From Gibbula magus (lineage: Eukaryota > Mollusca > Gastropoda > Trochida > Trochidae), in assembly GCA_936450465.1 (NCBI GenBank), contig OW388289.1, forward strand, positions 73,768,593 through 73,832,592: a DNA stretch of 64,000 bases, given 5' to 3'. The translations under genes and the position numbers were made by a program. Below the pieces are notes generated by a model. The model ran no database searches. It had not been told where the DNA came from and worked only from the letters and a program-made list of their open reading frames with translations. Of this stretch, positions 37,401 through 49,400 are shown piece by piece; the first letter of the stretch is position 1; the number at the start of each line of letters is the position of its first letter.

Positions 37401-40400
37401 TTGCTACGCTCACACGTCACGTAATCGATTAAAACTTTGTATTTGTATACTTGGATGATTTACCTATCGATCAACATTCATGGAACCTACTACTTCTTTA
37501 TTGCCATTCTACAAGTCGACCGAAAGCCGTTTTTCACCTCAACATTGTAAAGTAAACACAAATTTTACTTACGATATCGAGTTCCTGTGTCTATATTCTA
37601 TTATTTACATACTTAGTCCAACAGAATGTTGAAAATACCTTGCAAAAAAGGTTTCACAATTGTTCTCACTTGTTTTACCTTTTAACTAGATCCTTCTTAT
37701 GAAGAAACCACCGGGTGCCACTCTGGAACCCTTGAGCATTTTGAAAAAAAAGGATTTTCCCCCAAAATTGTTTCCACAAATGGGGATATAAACACAGACA
37801 GAGTGTTACACACATTGACTTCATACTGATGGCTATCGGTACCTTTATATTTAGAATGCTGAATCCAAGTGAAAACATATAATAGAAGAACAAAGTAATT
37901 GCGACTTTTACACAGTCTAGCTATGGGCGTGACCTGACATCCTTTGTCTCTGTTGTTCAAATTGTGTGAATAGTTTCGCATAAATAGCGACGAAACCGTA
38001 CGTCTTACAAAATTGTTATGATTGACTTTTTTGTTTGTAGTGTTCCTGTCTATCATATAAATAACTTGAAGTCTCTAAGTGCATTTTAAAAATTCCCCCC
38101 ATGTTAAAATTGTCAGTGTTATCATCTGTAATTATGTACGCGTTCTCAAAACCGGAAATGATTGTTGAGCATCGATTTTATTGTTGATTCGTATAGACCA
38201 TAGTCCTGTCTTTCCTTTACTGGAAACATTTGGGATTAAACTTCATGAGTTATCTCCCTTTGAAGTTTGCGATTTTCAAAAATTGTCGGACTTTGAAAGG
38301 TCACTGTGAAAAAAGTATAAGGAGTTCGCTAATGCTTTGGACTATCGTTTAATCACCAACCCTTTAGTTGGCGATGTGGGTGTGGCCGAAGCGACCGCTC
38401 AGATTGGTCCACGCTTACAAACATTCACAGTCGACAGAATGGCATGGCGAGACGACAGTATATTTCGAAAATTGCTTCACTATGAATTCAACACTTGATC
38501 AGAGGGAAGCTTTGAAATGTGATCTACAGAGCCAGCTCAACAGATCAATCAGATCGTTCGAATGGGTATAGACTGCGGACTAACGTTCACGGGAGAGGTT
38601 TTTGTTCCAAGTTCCCAGGTTAAAAATCGAAATTTGGATTCAAACTGGACCTTTAATGGCTGAAACGATTGGGCCCAAAAGCTACTTTTAATGAGTTCAC
38701 ACTAAGGGCTGTCAGACTGTAAAGTTTGGTTGAATTATCTGCAGCCGTTTCTGCAGAATAGGTGGGACAAAATCGGACTGCCGCGGCAGTACTTAGGTCT
38801 TCAAGACTTCTGCTTGACCTTGAACTCCATGTTGGACGCTCAATTATTCATCAATCTCTCTGCTTTAAAATGAGCTATCAAACGTGTCTCTATCTCTCTC
38901 TCTAATAGATCCCCCAAAGACAATGACCCTCTGAGACCCTCGTTTATTAATGGACCCCTACATGATCTGAAAGTAAAATGTTTAAAATGCTGTAACATGG
39001 ACAGGTTTTGATCTAGAGCTGAGGTTGATAGATTCATGTAACAACATTCTTTCAGCTTCCAAATGATCTATTGTATGATTCTCTATGTATTGCCGATCTC
39101 GAAACCCGCAATATCGAAAAAATTACAGTTATGCCGTTATGGCTTACAAGCTTACACTTTGGCCCATTACTTCTACCAATGTCATTGATATAGGTGTTGT
39201 CAATTTTGTTGTAAACGAGACACAATCAGAGTTAGGTCTCTGTAAATTCATTGGCCGAAAATCTGCATTTTCAAAAAGGTCATTTTTTCAAAATGCTGTA
39301 ACCCGGAAACGGTTTGATCTAGAGCTGTGGTTGATATATTCATATAAACAGCAGTATTTCAGCTTCCAAATGAGCTATTGTATGAGTTTCTATGTATTGC
39401 CGATCTGGAGAAGAAGATTGTTGAAGACGTGAACCCTCAAACTGCAAACAATTAAAAAAATGCAGTTTTTTCAAAATAGCGAAAAATCTATTATTACGGC
39501 CGAAATTCGCTATGACATCATGCGATGAAACATGTTGTCGCCTACATTTTGGTGCAATTTATTTGCAAATCAGTTATTAAGTTTTCGAGATATTGCAATT
39601 TGATTTTTTTCACGTTTTGAGTTACCTCCCCCTTTAGAGGCCGAAAATAAAAAATCGGCTCCGTAGTGCAATAGCTTCCACCTATGTCCATGACCTCTGA
39701 CAGTTTCAATGAAATCGGTGCGGCCGTTTTTGCTGTAGACGGCGCAGAAAAAAAGTACAAATAATAATAAGGAAAAGAATTCGGATAAGAACAATAGATC
39801 TTCACGACACACGTCTTGAAGTGAAGACCTAAAAAAACGCCAATAACAATAAGGATTCAGCCTTATGGCTGAATCCTTAATTACAACTGTTAAGATAACC
39901 TTCTGAGGAGGCATGTTCAGAGAAAGCTGATACTGTCGGCTTGCATCTTGTTGTCGATCTGACCTGGTGGCATTTTTGATGCTATATTCAGCATACCTAT
40001 CACAAAAAAAGGTATATGTCATCTTCCTGAAGTAATGTCAGTACATAGTTGATAAAGTCATCAATGAAGTCCTTCATCTTTCCATCTTTTGGCCATGGAT
40101 GGTCCAAAGAAGGGCAGAACCATCAAGGATTCTTGTTCCAGAGTTCATGAGTGGATTCCCTTTTTCATCTGATTCTGACAGATTCACTTGAAGTTGCCTC
40201 TTCAGGACTGATTTATTCTACGCTGTCCTCATGTCACCAGTATCTGTGAACAATGAAGTCGGGACTGGAGACAGTTCAAACTTGTTGATATCTCGCCCTG
40301 AAGCTTGAAGGCCAATTATCCTTGAGGAAATCAAGTTGGTGTCAAAGAGTTTTGTTTGCCCAATTCGAAGGTGATTCTTCATGACAGCCATAGTGGTAAT

Positions 40401-43400
40401 CTTTTTGGACAGTGGCTTGTGAAAGCCTCATGTTGTCTCATTTCTCCAGTGTTCCAGTGCCTTATCTGCATTGACAGAATCATCTGCGTATCTCCCATTC
40501 ACTACATTAAGCAGTTTCTCAGCAGGTAGCTTCAACTCATCAAATGGGTCAGTTGCTTCCTCAAGTTTTCTTCTGATGCTTTTTTCTGTCTTGCGCATCT
40601 GCTTCTATTCTTCGTTTCAGTTCTTCTTTATGAACCCTGTTATCTGTCTTTCCAAGAGCTGTTAAATCTGCAATATCATCAGCTAAGATGCTGCACGTAT
40701 GAAAGCTAAGTGCCCATGTCTTCAAAGCATTTGGTTTAAGTGTGATTCCAATGATCCCGTCCGGGCCCTCTCAATACTTCATGAAAGTTGTCTCTATCAT
40801 CATGTCTGTCCAGATCCCATTCTAACTGCCAGGAGAAAGGTGAGGAACGTGTTCTCCTTTCATGAACTGATCCAGTTCTGGCCTTAGACATTCAGCTGTC
40901 CTCAGGTAGTACAGACCATAGCGGGAATAGTTGTGGTGACCAGTGGCAAAGAAGTAGGACATCATGGGTTTCACTGTGAGGAGGTGGAGGGGCCAGTCAG
41001 CTTCCTTCTCAGCTCTGACAAAGTGGGCCATTAGTAGTACAGGCTTGATGAGCATGTCCAACCGCAAGCGAGTTGTCTGACTTGTTGATGCTTTTCCAAT
41101 ACTGTAATCAAGTCTTGAGGGTTGTTAGTTGTTGGTATTACATTTCTAAGCAACTCTTCTGAAACGATTCTCAGTGCTCTGAAATTCTGAGGGAACCTTT
41201 TTCCTGACAGCATGTTTGAGACACATCCAAATGAGCTCTCTGAAATCTCTTCCAGTCCTGTCTCTGCCATTAGTGAGCCAATGCATCCTATGAAGTTCAT
41301 GATGAAATGCATGCCTCCATGTCGTAGAAAGAATATACCAAAGTGATATGAACTGTAACTCTGTAAAGCTGTTGATCACAGGTAAATACAACAATGTCTT
41401 ATACCCCACTTCCGGTCGTGTTGCTATGGTTTATTTTGTTACAAGTGTAGGTGTATGAGCCGATACACCTACACTTTTTAGCTCATCAGGCCTGATGGGG
41501 ATTCTAAATTGTAGATTTCGTGACCCCGTGACCCCAATGGGGTCATCGGGGCCACATCCTTAAAAATCTATTTTCATCTTCTTCTCCAGCTCCAAAAGGT
41601 CTAGAGAGCTGAAAAGTTGTATGCAGACTCCTTGGCCAATGGGGATTCTAAATTATAGATCTCGTGACCCCTTGACCCCAAATGGGGTAACAAGGGTCAC
41701 ACTTATAAACCTATTTTCATCTACTCAAGAACAAATGTACCTAGAAGGCTGTAATATTGTGTGCAGACTCTTTAGCCAATGGGGATTCTAAATTTTAAAT
41801 TTGGAGACCCTGTGGTGCTTCAAATAAGGGCCTCAAGCAATGACCTAAAAATCTATTTCAGTCTTCATCATTAAACAAAATAAACGCTGATGAGCTACAG
41901 AGCCCATGGCTCTATTTTATTCTGATAAACCTATACTTTTTCTGATATACCTACACTTTTTTTCTGATATTCATGTACCTACACATTTCTAACATACCTA
42001 CACTTTTTTACAACTGAGAAATCAATGGAGTCAATTTTCTAAATTTCCAAATCTAAGTGACTTTATAAAATGTCAGATTATAAATGAATATATCAGGCAC
42101 CTGAGATCGAACCCATGTCCTGTTGATTTCTAGCCGAACAATCTAACCATTACACTACGAAGCCAGTTGAAACAGGTTCTTATAATGCGTGAAATAATAT
42201 CACAAATTTCTGTATTTCTTTTTATATAAGAATGTAATTTAATTTTGGATGCAAAATGTCTTAACATACTGAAAGTTGCTTCTGTTTTCTCTAAACTTTG
42301 GTCACTTTGACATTAGCCATGCAGTTTATAGCGTTAGCTATACATTTCAGCAAGATGCACTTGCATCTGCGTTGACATTACCGTCATTTGGCCATATCAA
42401 TTCGATTTCTAACCCCAAACATGGTAACCATACAACGCAGCACGGGCTGTTGTCACAGATGAGGCCGTATTTGGGTTGCGCGTTTCATACACAAGCTTGT
42501 TTCCAGCTTTATTTGTTTAGAAATGTAATGAAATCGTATACATTTACCTGGGGTATAAGACAGATATACCCATACTTTTCCTCGTGTATCAAATGATACC
42601 CTACAGTTTCCCCGTTGGAGCCTTACTCGGCTCCGCCTCGTTAGGGCCCCACGGGGAAAGTGTAGGGTATCATTTGATACACTCGGAAAAGTATAGGTAT
42701 ATCTCTCACTTGTCCAGCTTGTTTTGTGAGTCGTTCGGCTTGTACCATTGCAGTCAACATGGTATCTGGGTCTGATGGCTTCATGTCAATCAGAGGAGTG
42801 TAGACTGATGTTGTTTTTGCTCTCACTGTGTGACCTTCCTTTCTGTTGAGTGCTGTGTTGAAACTATTCCATTCCGGATTGGAGTAATCTTCAATGATTG
42901 TTGAGGAATCAAAGTCTCTTTGTGATGCTCGAAATGATGCAATAACTTGCATAGCCACAACCTACAGTGGTAAAATGGACTTCCTTACACTCTCCTGTTG
43001 CATACATGACTTTTTGGGACCTGCGTATCTCTCTATTGTGACGTCGACTCCTAGAGGCTGTGTCATTTCTTCTTTCTTTATCCTAGTTATGGTTTCTTCA
43101 TCAGATTATGGTGATGTGCATCATTAGCAGGTTGAATCAGTAACATGGCAAGGGAATGTGTTGATTGCAAACCATTTTTACTGGAGATATTGGCATCAAC
43201 ATTGTCGACAACAACCTGAACAAGCTTGGATCCAGTTAGGGCAGCATGATTTAGTCCTCTTGAAGTGACATGAGTCGAATCGTAAGACCTCATCATACGA
43301 ACACACAACTGCTAGCCTATAGAGCTCCTGAAAAAGGGACTTCTCCTTGATAAATACACCCAGAGATGTCTGCAGGGGAGTTGGGTGTTTCTTCAACAGT

Positions 43401-46400
43401 TCAGTGATCATGTTACACATCATCTGTATTGGAAGTTTATGGTCATCTGGTAACAATGTTTTTAGAAAGTCTACCATTGTTTGACTTGTATGAGCTTCTA
43501 AAACCGAACTGTTGATTCTAGTCTGATACTCCTTTCTAAATTGGAAGATGTCCTTGTGGTTTCTTGTTTTACCTGTTTAGCTATCGTCTTTATTGCAGGG
43601 GACAAATCACCACCTTCTTTCTCCTCCAAGACCAATTTGAAAGTGTCCTTAGCAGCTTCTCTGAAGACAAGAATACTTGATATGCCTTTTCCCCTGAGAA
43701 CGATTAATTCTGGATTAAAAAAGATTGACGCTTCTTCTGTGAGTTGTCTGAGAGTTGTCGTTTGAAAAGAGAAACTCCACCATAGGAAATGTACTACCTA
43801 TTGACATCTGATGAATTTCTTATCTGTGATCGGTCTTCATTGTTTGTCCTAATAAGCTGAACAAATGGTTCGTTGAGGAATCCTCTATTTTCTTCAAAGC
43901 ATTTGCAGATAATGCAACAGATTTGGGGGCCATAACATTAGCTTGGCACTTGTCGTGGTATCTTGCTTCTGCTGCGTGTAGATCACTGACAGCTCCTTCC
44001 ACTCTGAGCCTCATCTCATCACCCGATGTGTCCTGACAAAGAACACAGATCCCAAGTATGACATTTCTGTATGACCTCTGTCCATCCTCAGCAGTTCTAC
44101 ACAGAAAAGATTTCTTCCACCGATTTGTGTTTTTGGAACTCTTCACCAGCTCACAATCCTGGCCGCAAAAGAGACAGTCGCTTAAAAATTCAAAACTTCT
44201 GCCTGACCTGCAATGTCTTTTGATAGCTGGTTCCAGTGTATTAAGAGTGATGGCTGATGCGGACTTGTGCAGCCTCTTGAGATATGTCTTCGATGTGTAG
44301 GTGGATACACTGTTCTTATGAAACCAGACTCCATGAAAATCGGGACATGAGGAGGTTTTCAACTGTTCATTCAGGCCATCTTTTCGTATGTAGCTAGCTT
44401 CAATTATCGACGAGAGTCGTTGAAGTTTAGACTGTATCAGTCCTTGCTCGGGTTTAGAGCAACTGCCAATCTTTCTGAAAATGCATTCTTCAAAAGTTGC
44501 CTGAAACAAAAAATAACCTCTTTTAGTCAACAGAACAATAATATTGGTTTATCAGATTACGTAAATTCTTTATAGTTAATGATATTAATATATTTGAGAA
44601 AATCATAATTAATAATTAAATCTACATTTTTACCATAGCAAATATTTCAAATTTGCTTTTAGCATTTTGTGTAACATTTTTAAGTCTATATTTATCAATT
44701 TAAAAATAGATAAAAACATATTGTTGTGATTTCATTTTTGACAAGTATTGATGTATATGTTAACAGTTAAATGTAAATAACATGCCATTTTCAATAACTG
44801 TAATCCATTTGTATATATGAAAACAGGAGATATATTATTTCCATTTTCAAAAACATTTATAACATTGCCTTAATTGCTGTTCTTCTTTGTTTTATTTTCT
44901 ATCTCAATTTAAATAATATATATATTTTTCTTTTATTGAGAGGGTTTGATTTACTTGAATAATTATATACATATTATTTTTTTAATTCTATGAATTAATT
45001 CTATGAATTCTATGAATTCTATTTCTAGATATATGTGGTGAATAACATTAGAACTTGATCTTTCAGCGGCATTTGACACTGTGGACCACACTATTCTCCT
45101 GCAAAGGCTAGAACACACGCTAGGAATCACAGGAACGGCACTACAGTGGTTCGAATCCTATCTGTCAAATAGAACAATGAAAGTCAAGGTCCATAATGAG
45201 ACTTCATCCATCAGAAAAATCAAGTTTGGTGTTCCACAAGGGTCGGTACTCGGCCCGATTCTGTTTTCACTATACATTCTCCCAATAGGCAATATCATCC
45301 GGAGGCACAACCTGAAATTCCATTGTTATGCAGACGATAACCAGCTATACATAGGAATAATACCAACTGAGGTTGAAGAAGCAAAATATGTTATGGAGAG
45401 TTGTATTGCTGATCTCAAGATATGGATGACCAACAACTTTCTAAAGCTCAATGATGACAAATCAGAGTTCATGATCATTGGAACTAGGCAGCAACTTCGT
45501 AAAATAGGCGATTGTAGTCTCACTGTTGGAGATCAGACTATCTGCCCTGTGCTCCAAGTGAAGAATCTCGGCGTTGTGTTCCAATCGTCAATGTCACCAG
45601 AGTCTCAAGCTCTATCAACAGCAAGATCAGCGACCTTTCATCTCCGCCGAATAGGAAAAATTCGCCGCTATTTGGACATCAACACAACCAAACTCTTAGT
45701 TCAGTCGTACGTCATCTCACGACTGGACTACTGCAACTCCCTTGTGTCTGGCGCAGCAGCTGTCCATCATCTTCAGTTTGTACAAAACAGAGCCGCCAGA
45801 GTCATCACGAAATGCCGGGAACACATCACCCCGGTGCTGAGGTCACTACACTGGCTTCCAGTCAAAAGGAGAATAGAGTACAAAATTCTCTGCATCACCT
45901 ACTCGACTCTCTACGACATTCATTCACCAGATTATCTTAAGGACTTAATCGAAATTTACCGTCCAACTCGTGTCTTGAGATCTGAGAAAAGAGACTGCCT
46001 AAAAATGCCAGCTACAAAAACATCTATGGGAGCTAGAGCTTTCAGTGCTGCTGCACCAGCTTTATGGAACTCTCTACCTGTAGAACTGAGATCAGTGTCT
46101 TCCTTGAAAACTTTCAGGAGCCAGCTCAAAACTCATCTCTTCCAAGCTACCTACTAGCTTCTTTTCTTTCACTGAGCAGCATTAGTTGGACATTAGGCGC
46201 TTACACAAATGCATTATTATTATTATTATAACAATAAATTTAAATCTTATGTACATTTTCTATCTTAATCTATTTTTTAAAAATATACTTACCTGTTACC
46301 TTTTTAAGAGGGATGTGATTTCCTTGAATAATATTCATTTTGAATATTTATACTATGAAATGTAAGATTCGAATGTGTTGAATGAAATTGAGAGAACAAA

Positions 46401-49400
46401 AATAAAATCTGTTTATTTTTTTCTATTTAAATTTGTTAGATAAATGTTCTTGTGTTTCATTTATTGAGAGGTTGTGATTTCCTTTAATAAGCATATAGGT
46501 TTTGTTCCTAATTATATGAATTATAATGAATGTGGTGAAAATAAATTGATAAATATATACATATTAAATTCTACATCTTTACCATCTACATTTTGTTAAT
46601 TAATTATAATTACTTTCAAGAAGGCAATTATTACTGAAAAATCATCTTAAAATTTTACTTTTAATTCATCAGCCTTAATCAAACAAGTCAAGTTTTCATT
46701 ACATTTATTCAAACATTGACACTAACAAAATTTGGCTCAATTAAAAAATGTTTTCTTTGTTGAAAATAATACAAATGGCAAATTATATAACTTTATAAAA
46801 GCAAATATAATTATTTTGTTTATGTATTGATTTATATTAATATCAATTTATTAAAATTAATAGTTATTTTGCTAACTTTTCATCTGAAGACTCATTCCAT
46901 ATTAAGGTAGTTGTTGGTTAATAGTTTTTCTCTTTGCCAGCATTCTGTACATTTTACCAAATAATAAATGTTTTTGATGGCACTATTTTAAGATTTGACC
47001 ATGATGAGTTGGGGAATTATTTATAAAGGCAATATGTATTCATTGTTTGATAATATTTTGCAAGAATTATTGTTTTTAGTATGTTGACAGTTATTGGGTG
47101 GAGGCTAGCAGACGACACATTTCACCTTGATCTTTTTCACACTATATCACAAATTTCTTTGATATTATTGAAACAATTTTGTTGTACATACTTTCTCTAA
47201 TCTTTCTTTAAATGTAGAAACATAAATTTGGATTACCATATCGTGAATTTAGGCTAGATGGCATCAAACTGCAGTTCAGCTGTACAAATGTCATGTTTCT
47301 AATGTAAACAGGAGGTTGGGTAGTAATACTACTTACCACACAACTTATTCTTCTTCTGGATAGTCGTCAGCTGGATCTTGGTCATTGACAGGAGCTTTTC
47401 TTCATTTCATTTCATGAAAAATGTTCATAAGTTCGAAGTATTCAAAACAACCAAAAACCATTGTGAGACCTTTTTGCAAGGTTAATGGAAAATATGTTAA
47501 CTTGGCAACTGGTCTAACTCTAGTTGATAACTCACCGTAGCCAATTGAGTTCCTCTCAATTAATCACTCGACCAGATATAACACTGAAAAACAACGAGAG
47601 TTACCTCCCCACACCCTCGCTCCCCACTAGGTGGCTTACCCAGTGACGTCAATCCTAGGTGACGTTGTCTTCCAACTTCGTCTGTACCAGTGGTTCGTTG
47701 CTCCGGCGGCGTCTGCTGATGACTTCTGCTGAAGACGTCGTGTGATTGCGTGCTGGTGCGTGTAGTTGTCGCCCCTAGTTGACTTACACTTTCGCGTCAG
47801 TTGTGGACTTGACATCGGTCTTGTCTTCTATGGCTTCCCCCTAATCTGGTTTCTATGGGCGTCTCTATGACCCCACGCCTGTTGTCGCCTCTGCCGTTCC
47901 GGAGTCTTTAAGGCAGAGGCCGTTGTCTGCCCTGTCGACCTAAGGGGTTGTAGGAGAGGTGTTCCCGCATCTCACATCTTGGTATCTCAGCTCTTGGTTA
48001 AGATTTTGTTTCCGACGCCTTTAAGGCAGAGGCCGTTATCTGTCCTGTTGGGCTAAGGGGTTGTAGGAGGCGCTCCTGCATCTCACACTTTGCTTTCTGA
48101 GCTTTTGGATTAATCAGGATTGACGTCGTGTCTTGTCTCTTCATGACTTCATCTTGCTCCGAATTGTTATGATAAGCGGAAGTCGTCTCTCTCCGAGACC
48201 TTACCTCATATCTTGGTATCTCAGCTCTTGGTGAGATACCTACCCTCCGCCCTCAAAAACATGCGGAGGACTCGGACGCACCCAGACGACTGATGTCTGA
48301 CCATCAACACTGTTCTGTCACAAGTTTGGCTTAGTGGCGAGAAGTGTGGCACAGGTCACCCTCGGCGTGGGCAGACGGTGGAGATTCCCTCCTTCTTTTC
48401 GACAATGTTTGACAAACAGATTGGAGATGATTCAACCAATCCTACCTCGTTCGGCCGTTCAATTCTTGCCGATTTAGTGAGGACGGATTGATTTGAGCCC
48501 TCGTGCTTGAGGGCGCAGGATGCGTATGTGTCCAGTGTGCATGGTCCCCAGTGCAAGTGGAGTGTCATGTAACGCTATAGCATTCCGCCTGGCGATTGGA
48601 AAATTAGCGAGAGCGTGTACACACACGTCTTGTCAGTCAGGGCAAGACAAGAGCGGTCGCTTTGGCCACACACCCGTCGCCATTTGTGTTCACTTTACTA
48701 CATTGAGAGTGAAAAACGGCTTTCAGTCGACTTGTAGAAATGGCAATAAAGAAGTGGTAAGTTCCATGAATGTTGATCGATAGGTAAATCATCCAAATAA
48801 ATGAAAATACAACGTTTTAATCCATTACGTGACTTGTGATTGTAGCGTTAGGCCAAGAGGCCGAGTGGGGTAGAGCGAAGTGTCCGGCCTTTTCTTGACT
48901 AATAGATTCTGAAGGTGTGAAAATCGGGGGGTCATCTCAAACTTAATTTTTTTTAATGATTTTAAATGGTGTGAAAAACAAAGCCAAGGGCCTGTGATTC
49001 AAAGCTGGCAGCAATTGACAAGAAGGGGTATCAACCTACGACGTCACAATAAATTCGGATCCAGAGAGCCAATAACACAAGCTGGCTCCACAACCGGTTC
49101 CAAAATCACCTTACAGCAGCTTGTGACGTCACCACGTACATTGATCAAGTGGATCAGTTTTGTCCAAGTAACAACCACTGAACAGATGGCAAATTTGTCG
49201 TTCAACAAAATGGATATTTCACCTCTGCCGAGATTGAAACACAAATGCCTACTTACTAAGAATTTCAAGCTATTTCGGACATTGTTGTCGTTGTTGTAAA
49301 TCTTTCTGAATTTGATAGTAATTTTATACAACCCATTTTAAAGAAATCTTACCTGGTAAATGAAGAAACTTGACCGTATCAAGCAAGGTGTCTTCATCGA

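Larger units (their letters stand above)
41404..42708. mobile_element. nested insertion splitting the pseudogene
   Basis: The pseudogene reading stops at ...QAGQV near 42710 and resumes at DIVVFTCDQQ near 41400. The 1.3 kb between hold repeated CCTACACTTTTT motifs, a pearl-like element, a tRNA-like piece and a hairpin at the right end. Exact ends (TTATACCCC on the left, GGTATATCTC on the right) are approximate. Confidence 0.6.
39884..44500 (-). pseudogene. pseudogene of a multicopy invertebrate gene family
   Basis: The first exon (after TTTGTTTCAG, 44500-43820) encodes CLFCGQDCEL...C..C and ARYHDKCQANV, a zinc-binding-like Cys/His block. Later pieces include MVDFLKTLLPDDHKLPIQMM (43477), FTCDQQLYRV-type sequence at 41390, FIMNFIGCIGSLMAETGLEE (41310), WPLHLLTVKPMMSYFFATGH (40995), RYGLYYLRTAECL (40925) and GIIGITLKPNALKTWALSFH (40740). 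I recall this motif set from large families of uncharacterised, probably transposon-linked proteins in molluscs and corals. Several stops and shifts, and an insertion at 41.4-42.7 kb, show that it is dead. Enzymatic role unknown. Confidence 0.65.

Noticed and set aside
37697..38056. 119-codon minus-strand open frame as a complete gene
   Set aside because: Only its 3' part shows weak resemblance to the VWDE-like family, and it is kept as a low-confidence exon.
45326..45523. 65-codon minus-strand open frame
   Set aside because: Antisense shadow of the CR1/L2-like reverse transcriptase.
49044..49331. 95-codon minus-strand open frame as a gene
   Set aside because: No domain, no splice context and no similarity recognised; length is within chance for this composition.
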